A DNA stretch of 6,128 nucleotides from an uncultured Collinsella sp. GTDB taxonomy: Bacteria > Actinomycetota > Coriobacteriia > Coriobacteriales > Coriobacteriaceae. Positions 1 through 4,746 of the stretch are shown piece by piece. The DNA lies in the NCBI GenBank assembly GCA_902494085.1, contig CABURU010000015.1:1-6128 (forward strand). Reading direction: 5' to 3'. The notes beneath the pieces were generated by a model. The model searched no databases, was not told the DNA's origin, and saw only the letters and a list, made by a program, of their open reading frames with translations. Each line of letters opens with the position of its first letter. Positions within the stretch are counted from its first letter, which is position 1. Position numbers and translations under genes: made by a program.

Positions 1-37
1 CGCGGCTGCGCCTATGGCACTTCAACATCATTGTCGC

Positions 38-77
38 AGCCCCGACCCGCGGTCACGAGCGGGGGCTCCTATCTTTT
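38..77 (+). terminator. Possible intrinsic terminator of an upstream plus-strand gene
   Basis: AGCCCC (38-43) can pair with GGGGCT (62-67). Between them lies a smaller nested hairpin, GACC-CGC-GGTC (44-54). A short T run (73-77) follows after a 5-base gap (CCTAT). The T tract is displaced and the stem imperfect, so this is a weak call. If real, it would end a gene lying left of the window. Plus-strand frame 3 is open from the left edge to a TAG at 78-80, but its amino acids do not resemble a protein I know. Confidence 0.35.
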
Positions 78-137
78 TAGTGCCCTCGGATTGGGTCATA
101 GTGTCTGTCGTTGCCAAAACATCGGCGCCATCTTTGT

Positions 138-169
138 AATGTGAAAAGGGGCTGAACCTTTGTCACATT
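138..169. repeat. Stem-loop / inverted repeat downstream of the HAD gene
   Basis: AATGTGAAAAGG (138-149) faces CCTTTGTCACATT (157-169). The arms are complementary apart from one extra G at 162, giving about 12 bp around a 7-base loop. The outer halves AATGTGA and TCACATT match perfectly. Neither side has an immediate T run, so it is a poor intrinsic terminator. It could instead be an RNA-stabilising hairpin at the end of the HAD transcript or a protein-binding dyad. Confidence 0.5.
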
Positions 170-209
170 CGGTCTGCGGCGTTATTTTGTTTGGAGCGAG
201 GGAGGGGTC

Positions 210-968
210 CTACGACAGTTCGTCGGCTATTTGGTGCTCGTAGAAGGCTTCTACTACGGCGTTGAATTCGCGGGCGAAGTCTTCCATGGTTCCGCGCCAG
301 GTGGCTCGGCTGGGCTTGCCTTGGCCCACAAAGGCGGTTTGGATGCCGCAATCGGGGGACGGGAAGTCGCGTTTGGGATCGTTGCCTACCATAAGGACCT
401 CGTGTGGCTCGAGCCCCATCACCTGAAGCTGCTCTAGATAGTAGGTAGCATCGGGCTTGCAGCGGGTGGTGTTTCCCATGTGCGTCACGAGTTCAAAGGG
501 GGCGTCGGCCAGGTCGCCCCAGCCCATGCGGCACTCGATGGCCCCCTGGGGAAAGCTGGGGTTGGTAAAGAGCGCGCAACGCAGTCCAGCGTCCTGTACG
601 GCCTGGAGCGCGGCGTGCGCGCCCGGCATAGCGTGGGCGTTAATGACATCGTCGTTCTTGTACGGAAGAACTTCGCGGTCATAGTAGGTAAACGCCTCGT
701 AGATGAGGGGATCGGAGAGGCAGATCCCGCATCGGCGCTCGACCTCTTCTTGGTAAAACTCAAGATTGGTGCGGTTGTCCGTGCCGCTGCGGCGATTGGC
801 GTTGAGGTCGACCAGGATGGTGCCGAGGCGTGCCATCGTGCCACCGCGGCTGCGGCGCCCGATATCCGCGAGCATCGAAGAGACATCCTTAAAATAGCGA
901 AGGATGAACGCGTTGAGGTTGATGCTAAGAAGCGTTTCGTCCATATCGAAAACGACTGCTTTGAGCAC
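210..968 (-). CDS. HAD-superfamily hydrolase (predicted phosphatase)
   Basis: Haloacid dehalogenase-fold hydrolase of 252 residues, probably a cytosolic phosphatase of unknown substrate. Motif I is VVFDMDETLL, with nucleophile Asp8 and acid/base Asp10. Motif II is LFTN, with Thr135. Motif III is Lys171 in RCKPD. Motif IV is GNDPKRD, residues 195-201, with the Mg-binding acids. The roughly 115 residues between motifs I and II fit a helical C1 cap. I chose the GTG start at 968 because AAAGGTG (980-974) lies 5 bases upstream and the catalytic motif begins at residue 5, as is usual. The frame stays open to an ATG at 1139, but that 57-residue extension has no ribosome-binding site and is unlike HAD N-termini. 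The gene is divergent from rpsA and has no operon partner. The fold is clear from the motifs; the substrate is unknown. Confidence 0.9.
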   Translation of the reverse strand: MLKAVVFDMDETLLSINLNAFILRYFKDVSSMLADIGRRSRGGTMARLGTILVDLNANRRSGTDNRTNLEFYQEEVERRCGICLSDPLIYEAFTYYDREVLPYKNDDVINAHAMPGAHAALQAVQDAGLRCALFTNPSFPQGAIECRMGWGDLADAPFELVTHMGNTTRCKPDATYYLEQLQVMGLEPHEVLMVGNDPKRDFPSPDCGIQTAFVGQGKPSRATWRGTMEDFAREFNAVVEAFYEHQIADELS

Positions 969-973
969 GCGGG

Positions 974-980
974 CACCTTT
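974..980 (-). promoter_or_regulatory. Shine-Dalgarno site deciding the GTG start of the HAD gene
   Basis: Read on the minus strand, AAAGGTG sits 5 bases before the GTG at 968. No comparable site precedes the in-frame ATG codons at 1076 or 1139, so the short form is preferred. Confidence 0.7.
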
Positions 981-1123
981 CTCGAAAAATCGATCTAGAA
1001 TCGTTGGCTCCGGATACTTTACCCCAAAGCCGAATGCCTGGCTGGTTATCGTCAAGTTGCGGAGACGTGTGTTCATAAGATTACGAAAAAGTCTCCACAC
1101 GAGTAAAAAATCGCAGTTCACGC

Positions 1124-1152
1124 TTGAAATCGAACTCATTTCCCCGTAACCT
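1124..1152 (+). promoter_or_regulatory. Candidate rpsA promoter
   Basis: TTGAAA (1124-1129) and TAACCT (1147-1152) are separated by 17 bases. The -35 matches the sigma-70-type consensus at 5 of 6 positions, the -10 at only 3 of 6. An A6 tract at 1105-1110 falls where an UP element would be. Initiation near 1159 would give a leader of about 125 bases. A second weak option, TTGTCG-17-TAGCAA (1223-1251), would give a very short leader. Confidence 0.35.
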
Positions 1153-1268
1153 ATACGAACGTGATTGCATAAGCGTCACATTAGTATCTGTCGGCTCCCG
1201 AGTGTTCCTAAACGTTGTGTGCTTGTCGCACCCTTCTGTAGGTCCTAGCAATCGGGGCCCCGTAGTTC

Positions 1269-1276
1269 GAAAGGGG
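1269..1276 (+). promoter_or_regulatory. rpsA Shine-Dalgarno site
   Basis: GAAAGGGG ends 7 bases before the TTG at 1284. It supports the unusual TTG start, since there is no in-frame ATG or GTG nearby. CCCC at 1258-1261 could pair with its GGGG. Confidence 0.7.
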
Positions 1277-1283
1277 TCCACCT

Positions 1284-2450
1284 TTGAGTGAGATTCAGAA
1301 CTCGTCCATTTTCTCTCTTGACGATGTCAATGAGGAGGAGATGAACAACCTCATCGACGGTACGATTACCGACTTTGATGAGGGCGATCTCGTTAACGGC
1401 ACTGTCGTTAAGATCGAGCATGACGAGGTGCTCGTTGACATCGGATTCAAGTCCGAGGGCGTTATCCCGGTCCGCGAGCTGTCCATCCGCAAGGACGCTA
1501 ACCCTGCAGACATCGTTGCACTCGGTGATCCCATCGAGGCTCTGGTTCTCCAGAAGGAGGACAAGGACGGTCGTCTGGTCCTGTCCAAGAAGCGTGCCGA
1601 GTACGAGCGTGCTTGGAACCGCATCGAGGAGAAGTTCAACTCCGGCGAGAACGTCGAGGGCGAGGTTATCGAGGTTGTCAAGGGCGGCCTGATCCTCGAC
1701 ATCGGCCTGCGTGGCTTCCTGCCCGCTTCCCTCGTCGACCTCCGTCGTGTCAAGGACCTCACCTCCTACATGGGCACCCGCATCGAGGCTCGCGTCATCG
1801 AGATGGACCGCAACCGCAACAACGTCGTCCTCTCCCGTCGCGTCGTGCTCGAGGAGTCCCGTAAGGCCGAGCGCTCCGAGATCCTGTCCAAGCTCAAGTC
1901 TGGCATGCGTCTCCAGGGCACCGTTTCCTCCATCGTCGACTTCGGCGCCTTCGTCGACCTCGGCGGTATCGACGGCCTCATCCACATCTCCGAGCTCTCC
2001 TGGAACCACGTCAACCATCCTTCCGAGGTTGTCAAGGTCGGCCAGGAGGTCGAGGTCGAGGTTCTCGACGTCGATCTCAACCGCGAGCGCATCTCCCTGG
2101 GTCTCAAGCAGACCACCGAGGATCCGTGGCGCGCACTGGTCAAGAAGTACCCCGTCGGCGCTATCGTCGAGGGCACTGTGACCAAGCTTGTCCCGTTCGG
2201 CGCTTTCGTCGACCTGGGCGAGGGCATCGAGGGCTTGGTGCACATCTCCGAGATGGCCAACAAGCACGTCGATCAGCCTTCTCAGGTCACCCACGTGGGC
2301 GACAAGGTTCAGGTCAAGGTCATGGAGATCGACCTCGACCGTCGTCGTATCTCCCTGTCCATGAAGTCCGCTGCTGAGACTCTGGGCGTCGAGATCGAGG
2401 TTACCCCGCTTCCTTCCGAGAAGAAGGACGAGGAGACCGACGCCGAGTAA
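1284..2450 (+). CDS. rpsA: 30S ribosomal protein S1 (four S1 domains)
   Basis: Ribosomal protein S1, 388 residues, an RNA-binding protein of the small subunit that helps recruit mRNA for initiation. Four OB-fold S1 motifs are visible at about residues 33-103, 121-186, 206-275 and 291-361. The last two carry the classic signature GAFVDLG followed by GL(I/V)HISE, while the first two are more diverged. An acidic N-terminal segment (SLDDVNEEEM) precedes domain 1, and an acidic, lysine-containing tail follows domain 4. The length fits Gram-positive S1 homologues rather than the six-domain, about 557-residue enterobacterial form. The start is TTG behind GAAAGGGG. Codon use is strongly biased to GTC, CTC, ATC, GAG and AAG, as expected for a highly expressed gene. 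It is monocistronic: a strong terminator lies 24 bases after the stop. In many actinobacteria coaE follows rpsA, but not here. Confidence 0.97.
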   Translation: MSEIQNSSIFSLDDVNEEEMNNLIDGTITDFDEGDLVNGTVVKIEHDEVLVDIGFKSEGVIPVRELSIRKDANPADIVALGDPIEALVLQKEDKDGRLVLSKKRAEYERAWNRIEEKFNSGENVEGEVIEVVKGGLILDIGLRGFLPASLVDLRRVKDLTSYMGTRIEARVIEMDRNRNNVVLSRRVVLEESRKAERSEILSKLKSGMRLQGTVSSIVDFGAFVDLGGIDGLIHISELSWNHVNHPSEVVKVGQEVEVEVLDVDLNRERISLGLKQTTEDPWRALVKKYPVGAIVEGTVTKLVPFGAFVDLGEGIEGLVHISEMANKHVDQPSQVTHVGDKVQVKVMEIDLDRRRISLSMKSAAETLGVEIEVTPLPSEKKDEETDAE

Positions 2451-2474
2451 ATCGGTTTGACGATCACTTGTTTT

Positions 2475-2508
2475 AAGGGATCCGTCCGTAATGGACGGGT
2501 CCCTTTTT
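2475..2508 (+). terminator. Intrinsic terminator of rpsA
   Basis: AAGGGATCCGTCC (2475-2487) pairs with GGACGGGTCCCTT (2493-2505) around the loop GTAAT, with one U-G wobble. The T run at 2504-2508 follows directly. This is a textbook rho-independent terminator 24 bases after the rpsA stop. Confidence 0.92.
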
Positions 2509-2510
2509 GC

Positions 2511-2738
2511 ATTTGGTGCCGAGATGCACGATGCTGCCCATGCTGTCCACAGGCTATTTGGTTGTCGCTGCATGAAAAAACGCCGACATCCCGCCTCGGG
2601 GAGGAGGCGGGAACGCACCGAGTAGACGGAGGGGTGCGGAGCGCGGTCGCGTCTCGACTGACGACGTTGCCCATCGACAGGACCATTGTAGCGCATGGCG
2701 GTTCTTGGTTTATCGTGTCGAGCGTTTGCGTTGTGCCA
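2511..2738. other. Non-coding spacer between rpsA terminator and rnpB promoter
   Basis: No credible protein gene is present on either strand. A long minus-strand frame crossing this stretch is the antisense shadow of rpsA. Visible structure consists of the hairpin at 2575-2612, a second inverted repeat CGCACC (2614-2619) with GGTGCG (2633-2638), and a minus-strand -10-like TACAAT at 2690-2685. These could outline a small leftward RNA, but no -35 element supports it. Confidence 0.5.
2575..2612 (-). terminator. Terminator-like hairpin reading leftward
   Basis: TCCCGCCTC (2589-2597) and GAGGCGGGA (2604-2612) form a perfect 9-bp stem with a 6-base loop. Read on the minus strand, the stem is followed after 8 bases by six T residues (2580-2575). 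The gap before the T run is longer than usual. No minus-strand protein gene lies immediately upstream of it (to the right), so what it would terminate is unclear. Confidence 0.35.
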
Positions 2739-2765
2739 TTGCCTGCGGCAACGGTGTGTTACACT
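2739..2765 (+). promoter_or_regulatory. rnpB promoter
   Basis: An extended -10 element, TG-T-TACACT (2757-2765), lies 7-8 bases before the predicted RNase P RNA 5' end. A -35-like TTGCCT sits at 2739-2744, with a short 15-base spacer that the extended -10 may offset. The -35 is part of the dyad TTGCC-TGC-GGCAA (2739-2751). The position relative to the RNA 5' end makes this the best-supported promoter in the window. Confidence 0.7.
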
Positions 2766-2772
2766 CTTGCAC

Positions 2773-3136
2773 TGCTGAGTGGGCCAGACGGTCGCGCGAT
2801 GTGCTGCTTGCAGTACGCGTGAGGAAAGTCCGGGCTCCAGAGGGCGGGATGCCGGCTAACGGCCGGGCGGAGTGATCCGACGGAAAGCGCCGCAGAAAAG
2901 AAGACTCCCACCTGCGCCGCAAGGCGTAAAGGGAAAAGCTGAAACGGTGGTGTAAGAGACCACCAGCGTCGTGGCAACACGGCGGCTTGGCAAGCCCCAT
3001 CCGGAGCAAGCGCGAATAGGAACGCTATGGGCCGGCCCGGTCCGCGTTCGGGTAGCGTGCGTGGAACTGCACGGTAACGTGCAGACAAGATAAATGACCG
3101 TTCACGACAGAACCCGGCTTATAGGCCCACTCAGCA
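2773..3136 (+). ncRNA. rnpB: RNase P RNA, bacterial type A
   Basis: Catalytic RNA of ribonuclease P, which removes the 5' leader from precursor tRNAs. The ends are set by helix P1: TGCTGAGTGGGCC (2773-2785) is perfectly complementary to GGCCCACTCAGCA (3124-3136). The universal conserved block GAGGAAAGTCCGGGCTCC is at 2821-2838, and its P4 partner region, containing ACAGAACCCGGCTTAT, lies near the 3' end (3107-3122). P2 pairs GACGGTC (2787-2793) with GACCGTT (3096-3102). P18 is a 7-bp stem capped by GTAA (3067-3084), and a GCAA tetraloop caps another hairpin near 2920. At 364 nt it is of usual type A size. P3 is short compared with E. coli. In the L15 loop the expected GGU reads GGC (2989-2991). 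No clear T-tailed terminator follows; a large inverted repeat begins 17 bases later. Confidence 0.97.
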
Positions 3137-3153
3137 ACTATGTTGACGCTGCG

Positions 3154-3250
3154 AACCCGTCAGCGCGGCAATCTGCCTTTCAAGCCTTCGGGCATGACCA
3201 TAAGGTCAATGCCCTTGTCTTTCAAGGCACCTTGCTCGCGCTGACGGGTT
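3154..3250. repeat. Nested inverted-repeat element after rnpB
   Basis: The outer arms AACCCGTCAGCGCG (3154-3167) and CGCGCTGACGGGTT (3237-3250) are perfect 14-bp inverted repeats. Inside lie TGCCTT (3174-3179) with AAGGCA (3224-3229), then GGGCATGACC with GGTC-A-ATGCCC (3190-3199 and 3204-3214) around the loop ATAA. The whole 97 bases can fold into one long interrupted hairpin. No T run follows, so it is not a standard terminator. It could be an rnpB 3' structure, a repeat or miniature mobile element, or part of a degraded gene. I cannot tell which from one copy. Confidence 0.75.
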
Positions 3251-3355
3251 CTCGCTGTTGGTGACGGTATCATTGGCGTTTCCGTTCTTGTTGACGAGGG
3301 CAACGGTGCTGTCTTTGCCGTATTATTGAGGCTGTTTGTTGCTTTGCTTGTTGTT

Positions 3356-3361
3356 GAGGGG
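3356..3361 (+). promoter_or_regulatory. Shine-Dalgarno site deciding the yigZ start
   Basis: GAGGGG ends 2 bases before a TTG at 3364 and 5 bases before the next TTG at 3367. Only the second has workable spacing. An in-frame TGA at 3355 excludes any start further upstream. Confidence 0.65.
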
Positions 3362-3366
3362 CTTTG

Positions 3367-4002
3367 TTGGACAGCTATTTTACTCTGCAATCGAATATTG
3401 AGGCTTCGGGCGAGTTTATGGACCGCAAGAGCCGGTTTATTGCCCAGCTGATCCATATTGAGTCTGAGGATGAGGCGAATGCCTTTATCGAGATGGTTCG
3501 CAAGCGTCATTACGACGCTCGACACAATGTTCCCGCATGGATTTTGGTCGATGGACGCGAGCGCCAGAGCGACGACGGTGAGCCGAGCCGCACGAGCGGC
3601 ATGCCGACGCTCGAGGTGCTGCGCGGTGCGGGGCTCAAAAATGTTTGCTGCGTAGTGACGCGCTATTTTGGTGGCACGCTGTTGGGGCCCGGTGGCTTGG
3701 TACGCGCCTATACCGTGGCGACGCAGACTGCGGTGGCTGCGGCTCAGGAGGCCGGGCAGATCGTCGAGATGACGAGTGTCGCGCCGGTTGACGTGCACGT
3801 GGCCTATCCGCAGTATGAGCAGGTGCTTCGTTTGGCGCAGGATTCGGGTGCCAAGGTTTCAGATACCGATTACGCGGATGCCGTGACACTTCATTTGGTG
3901 TTTAAAGCGGGGGAGCAGGAGTCGTTTTGCGCTAAGATGCGCGAGCTTATGGCGGGGCGCGAGGAGATTGAGGTCGGCGCTCCCGAGTTTGCCGAGTTCT
4001 AA
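3367..4002 (+). CDS. yigZ: YigZ/IMPACT-family protein
   Basis: Member of the conserved YigZ/IMPACT family (N-terminal UPF0029 domain, C-terminal DUF1949 domain), 211 residues, close to the family's usual length. The signature RYFGGTLLGPGGLVRAY (residues 99-115) is the family hallmark, and DDGEPSRTSGMP (69-80) is the second conserved block. KSRFIAQL near the N-terminus is also typical. The C-terminal portion, from about residue 138, has the alternating beta/alpha pattern of the ferredoxin-like DUF1949. The eukaryotic relative IMPACT regulates the kinase GCN2; the bacterial role is not established and nucleic-acid binding is only suspected. Translation begins at TTG, behind GAGGGG. There are no membrane segments or signal peptide. 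The gene stands alone between the inverted repeat and its own terminator. Confidence 0.93.
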   Translation: MDSYFTLQSNIEASGEFMDRKSRFIAQLIHIESEDEANAFIEMVRKRHYDARHNVPAWILVDGRERQSDDGEPSRTSGMPTLEVLRGAGLKNVCCVVTRYFGGTLLGPGGLVRAYTVATQTAVAAAQEAGQIVEMTSVAPVDVHVAYPQYEQVLRLAQDSGAKVSDTDYADAVTLHLVFKAGEQESFCAKMRELMAGREEIEVGAPEFAEF

Positions 4003-4005
4003 CGG

Positions 4006-4056
4006 CGACGGCCGGCGTGCTTTTGGATGGATCCCAAGCGCGCCGGCCGTCGTTTT
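4006..4056 (+). terminator. Intrinsic terminator of yigZ
   Basis: CGACGGCCGGCG-T-GCTT (4006-4022) pairs with AAGC-G-CGCCGGCCGTCG (4036-4052), giving 17 bp with one wobble, and TTTT follows (4053-4056). It starts 3 bases after the yigZ stop. The stem would also form in transcripts of the convergent gene, but on that strand no T run follows, so termination is likely stronger for yigZ. Confidence 0.9.
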
Positions 4057-4069
4057 ATGCTGTTGCCGT

Positions 4070-4516
4070 TTACTCGGCGAGCTGCTTGAGCACGTCGCAG
4101 GCGATCTCGACGGCATCGTCGATGCAGCCGGGGCAGCTGCGGAGCGGACCCTTATCCGATCCGACGCCCTTGAGCGTACCGCAGACGGTCGTCGTGTTCT
4201 TCGTTTTAAAACGCTTGGCGACTTCGCGCGACAGCTTGTAGGTCTGGCCTTTGGTCTTGGGGTTTTCCATGCCGTCGCTCATTACAAAGCCCATGATGGC
4301 CACGGCGCCCGAGATGGCGCCGCAGGTTTCGGTCATGCCGCCCATGCCGGCGCCAAAGCCCTCGGTGAGGGTAAAGGCGGTCTGGGGGTCGAGCCCGACG
4401 GCGGGTGCGAGCGTGCAGGCGACGGCCTGTGCGCAGTTAAAGCCGCGGGCGTGGTATTCGGCAGCCTGAGCCTGACAGGCGGTGATGTCGAGCTGGGCCG
4501 TATCGATTTGCTTCAT
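4070..4516 (-). CDS. C_GCAxxG_C_C-family cysteine-rich putative redox protein
   Basis: Small cytosolic protein of 148 residues with eight cysteines (14, 28, 34, 65, 112, 128, 131, 140). The family pattern is visible in order: GFNCAQAV (residues 25-32), a glycine-rich segment GFGAGMGG (53-60), TCGAISGA (64-71), and a C-terminal cluster VCG...SCPGC...AC. The family is described as putatively redox-active and often metal-associated, but its biochemical role is unsettled. The start is the ATG at 4516 because AAGGAG (4528-4523) precedes it by 6 bases. An ATG at 4624 would add 36 residues unlike the family and lacks such a site. No signal peptide or membrane segment is evident. It converges on yigZ and is divergent from the metY-like gene. 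A 10-bp inverted repeat sits just upstream of the ribosome-binding site. Confidence 0.9.
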   Translation of the reverse strand: MKQIDTAQLDITACQAQAAEYHARGFNCAQAVACTLAPAVGLDPQTAFTLTEGFGAGMGGMTETCGAISGAVAIMGFVMSDGMENPKTKGQTYKLSREVAKRFKTKNTTTVCGTLKGVGSDKGPLRSCPGCIDDAVEIACDVLKQLAE

Positions 4517-4531
4517 CGTTGTCTCCTTGGT

Positions 4532-4559
4532 CACGGTGTACCCGCCTATGGTACCCGTG
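4532..4559. repeat. Inverted repeat in the leader of the cysteine-rich gene
   Basis: CACGGTGTACC (4532-4542) and GGTACCCGTG (4550-4559) are complementary over 10 bp, with one bulged T, around a 7-base loop. It ends 3 bases before the AAGGAG site on the minus strand. It could be an operator dyad or an mRNA leader hairpin affecting ribosome access. Confidence 0.55.
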
Positions 4560-4679
4560 CCGGCGCATGTAATCATCGAGAGCTTCATGTATGCCTCATT
4601 TTTATCTATCGAGCAAATGCCCAACGCTTGAGATAAATACCCCTGATTAATTGGTCACATAACCTACCTTGAGGATGGG

Positions 4680-4708
4680 TTGAGAGGGGTGCGGGGTAGC
4701 GGTATCGT
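4680..4708 (+). promoter_or_regulatory. Candidate promoter of the metY-like gene
   Basis: TTGAGA (4680-4685) and TATCGT (4703-4708) are separated by exactly 17 bases, matching consensus at 5 and 4 of 6 positions. Initiation near 4715 would give a leader of about 30 bases, too short for a SAM riboswitch. I also found no recognisable riboswitch fold in 4517-4746. The spacer is unusually G-rich. The -35 is the second unit of an imperfect 11-bp tandem repeat. Confidence 0.5.
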
Positions 4709-4746
4709 GAACCGAATAAAACGTAACCCAGGCAAGGGAGCTAGAT

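Larger units (their letters stand above)
1..209. other. Intergenic region at left edge, no convincing gene
   Basis: All plus-strand frames run open from the left edge for only 25-47 codons and none looks like protein. Short minus-strand frames have no ribosome-binding site. The stretch contains the possible terminator at 38-77, a stem-loop at 138-169, and two plus-strand promoter-like motifs at 111-140 and 160-188. It is the 3' flank of the minus-strand HAD gene, yet no T-tailed terminator is visible for that gene. Confidence 0.6.
969..1283. other. Divergent intergenic region between HAD gene and rpsA
   Basis: These 315 bases carry the upstream regions of both divergent genes and no recognisable RNA gene. 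They contain A-tracts at 1086-1090 and 1105-1110, a plus-strand promoter-like motif at 1124-1152, and a long rpsA leader. Near the end of that leader is the 10-bp palindrome CGGGGCCCCG (1253-1262). A weak minus-strand candidate, TTTACT-18-TAATCT, lies around 1108-1079 and could serve the HAD gene. I see nothing else there. Confidence 0.6.

Noticed and set aside
231..998. Plus-strand open frames across the HAD gene
   Set aside because: They lack domains and lie opposite a gene with all four HAD motifs.
969..1139. N-terminal extension of the HAD protein
   Set aside because: The frame is open, but no ribosome-binding site precedes the ATG codons at 1139 or 1076, and HAD motif I should lie near the N-terminus.
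1245..2696. Minus-strand open frame of 483 codons opposite rpsA
   Set aside because: Repetitive Asp/Leu/Val-rich product produced by the third-position bias of rpsA; it lacks a recognisable domain and overlaps the gene fully.
3245..3450. Plus-strand frame across the yigZ upstream region
   Set aside because: It is open for about 65 codons with hydrophobic stretches, but has no start signal and overlaps yigZ in another frame. The T/G-rich composition explains it.
3160..3798. Minus-strand frame opposite yigZ that ends protein-like (KDKGIDLMVMPEGL)
   Set aside because: Most of it is the yigZ shadow. The protein-like tail lies inside the inverted repeat, and I see no start with a ribosome-binding site. 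A small gene or gene remnant there cannot be fully excluded.
4517..4624. N-terminal extension of the cysteine-rich protein
   Set aside because: The ATG at 4516 has AAGGAG at ideal spacing; the extension spans the leader dyad and lacks family similarity.
4517..4746. SAM or other riboswitch before the metY-like gene
   Set aside because: I could not find the core sequences of SAM-I, SAM-II or SAM-IV classes, and the candidate promoter leaves only about 30 bases of leader. A covariance-model scan would settle it.
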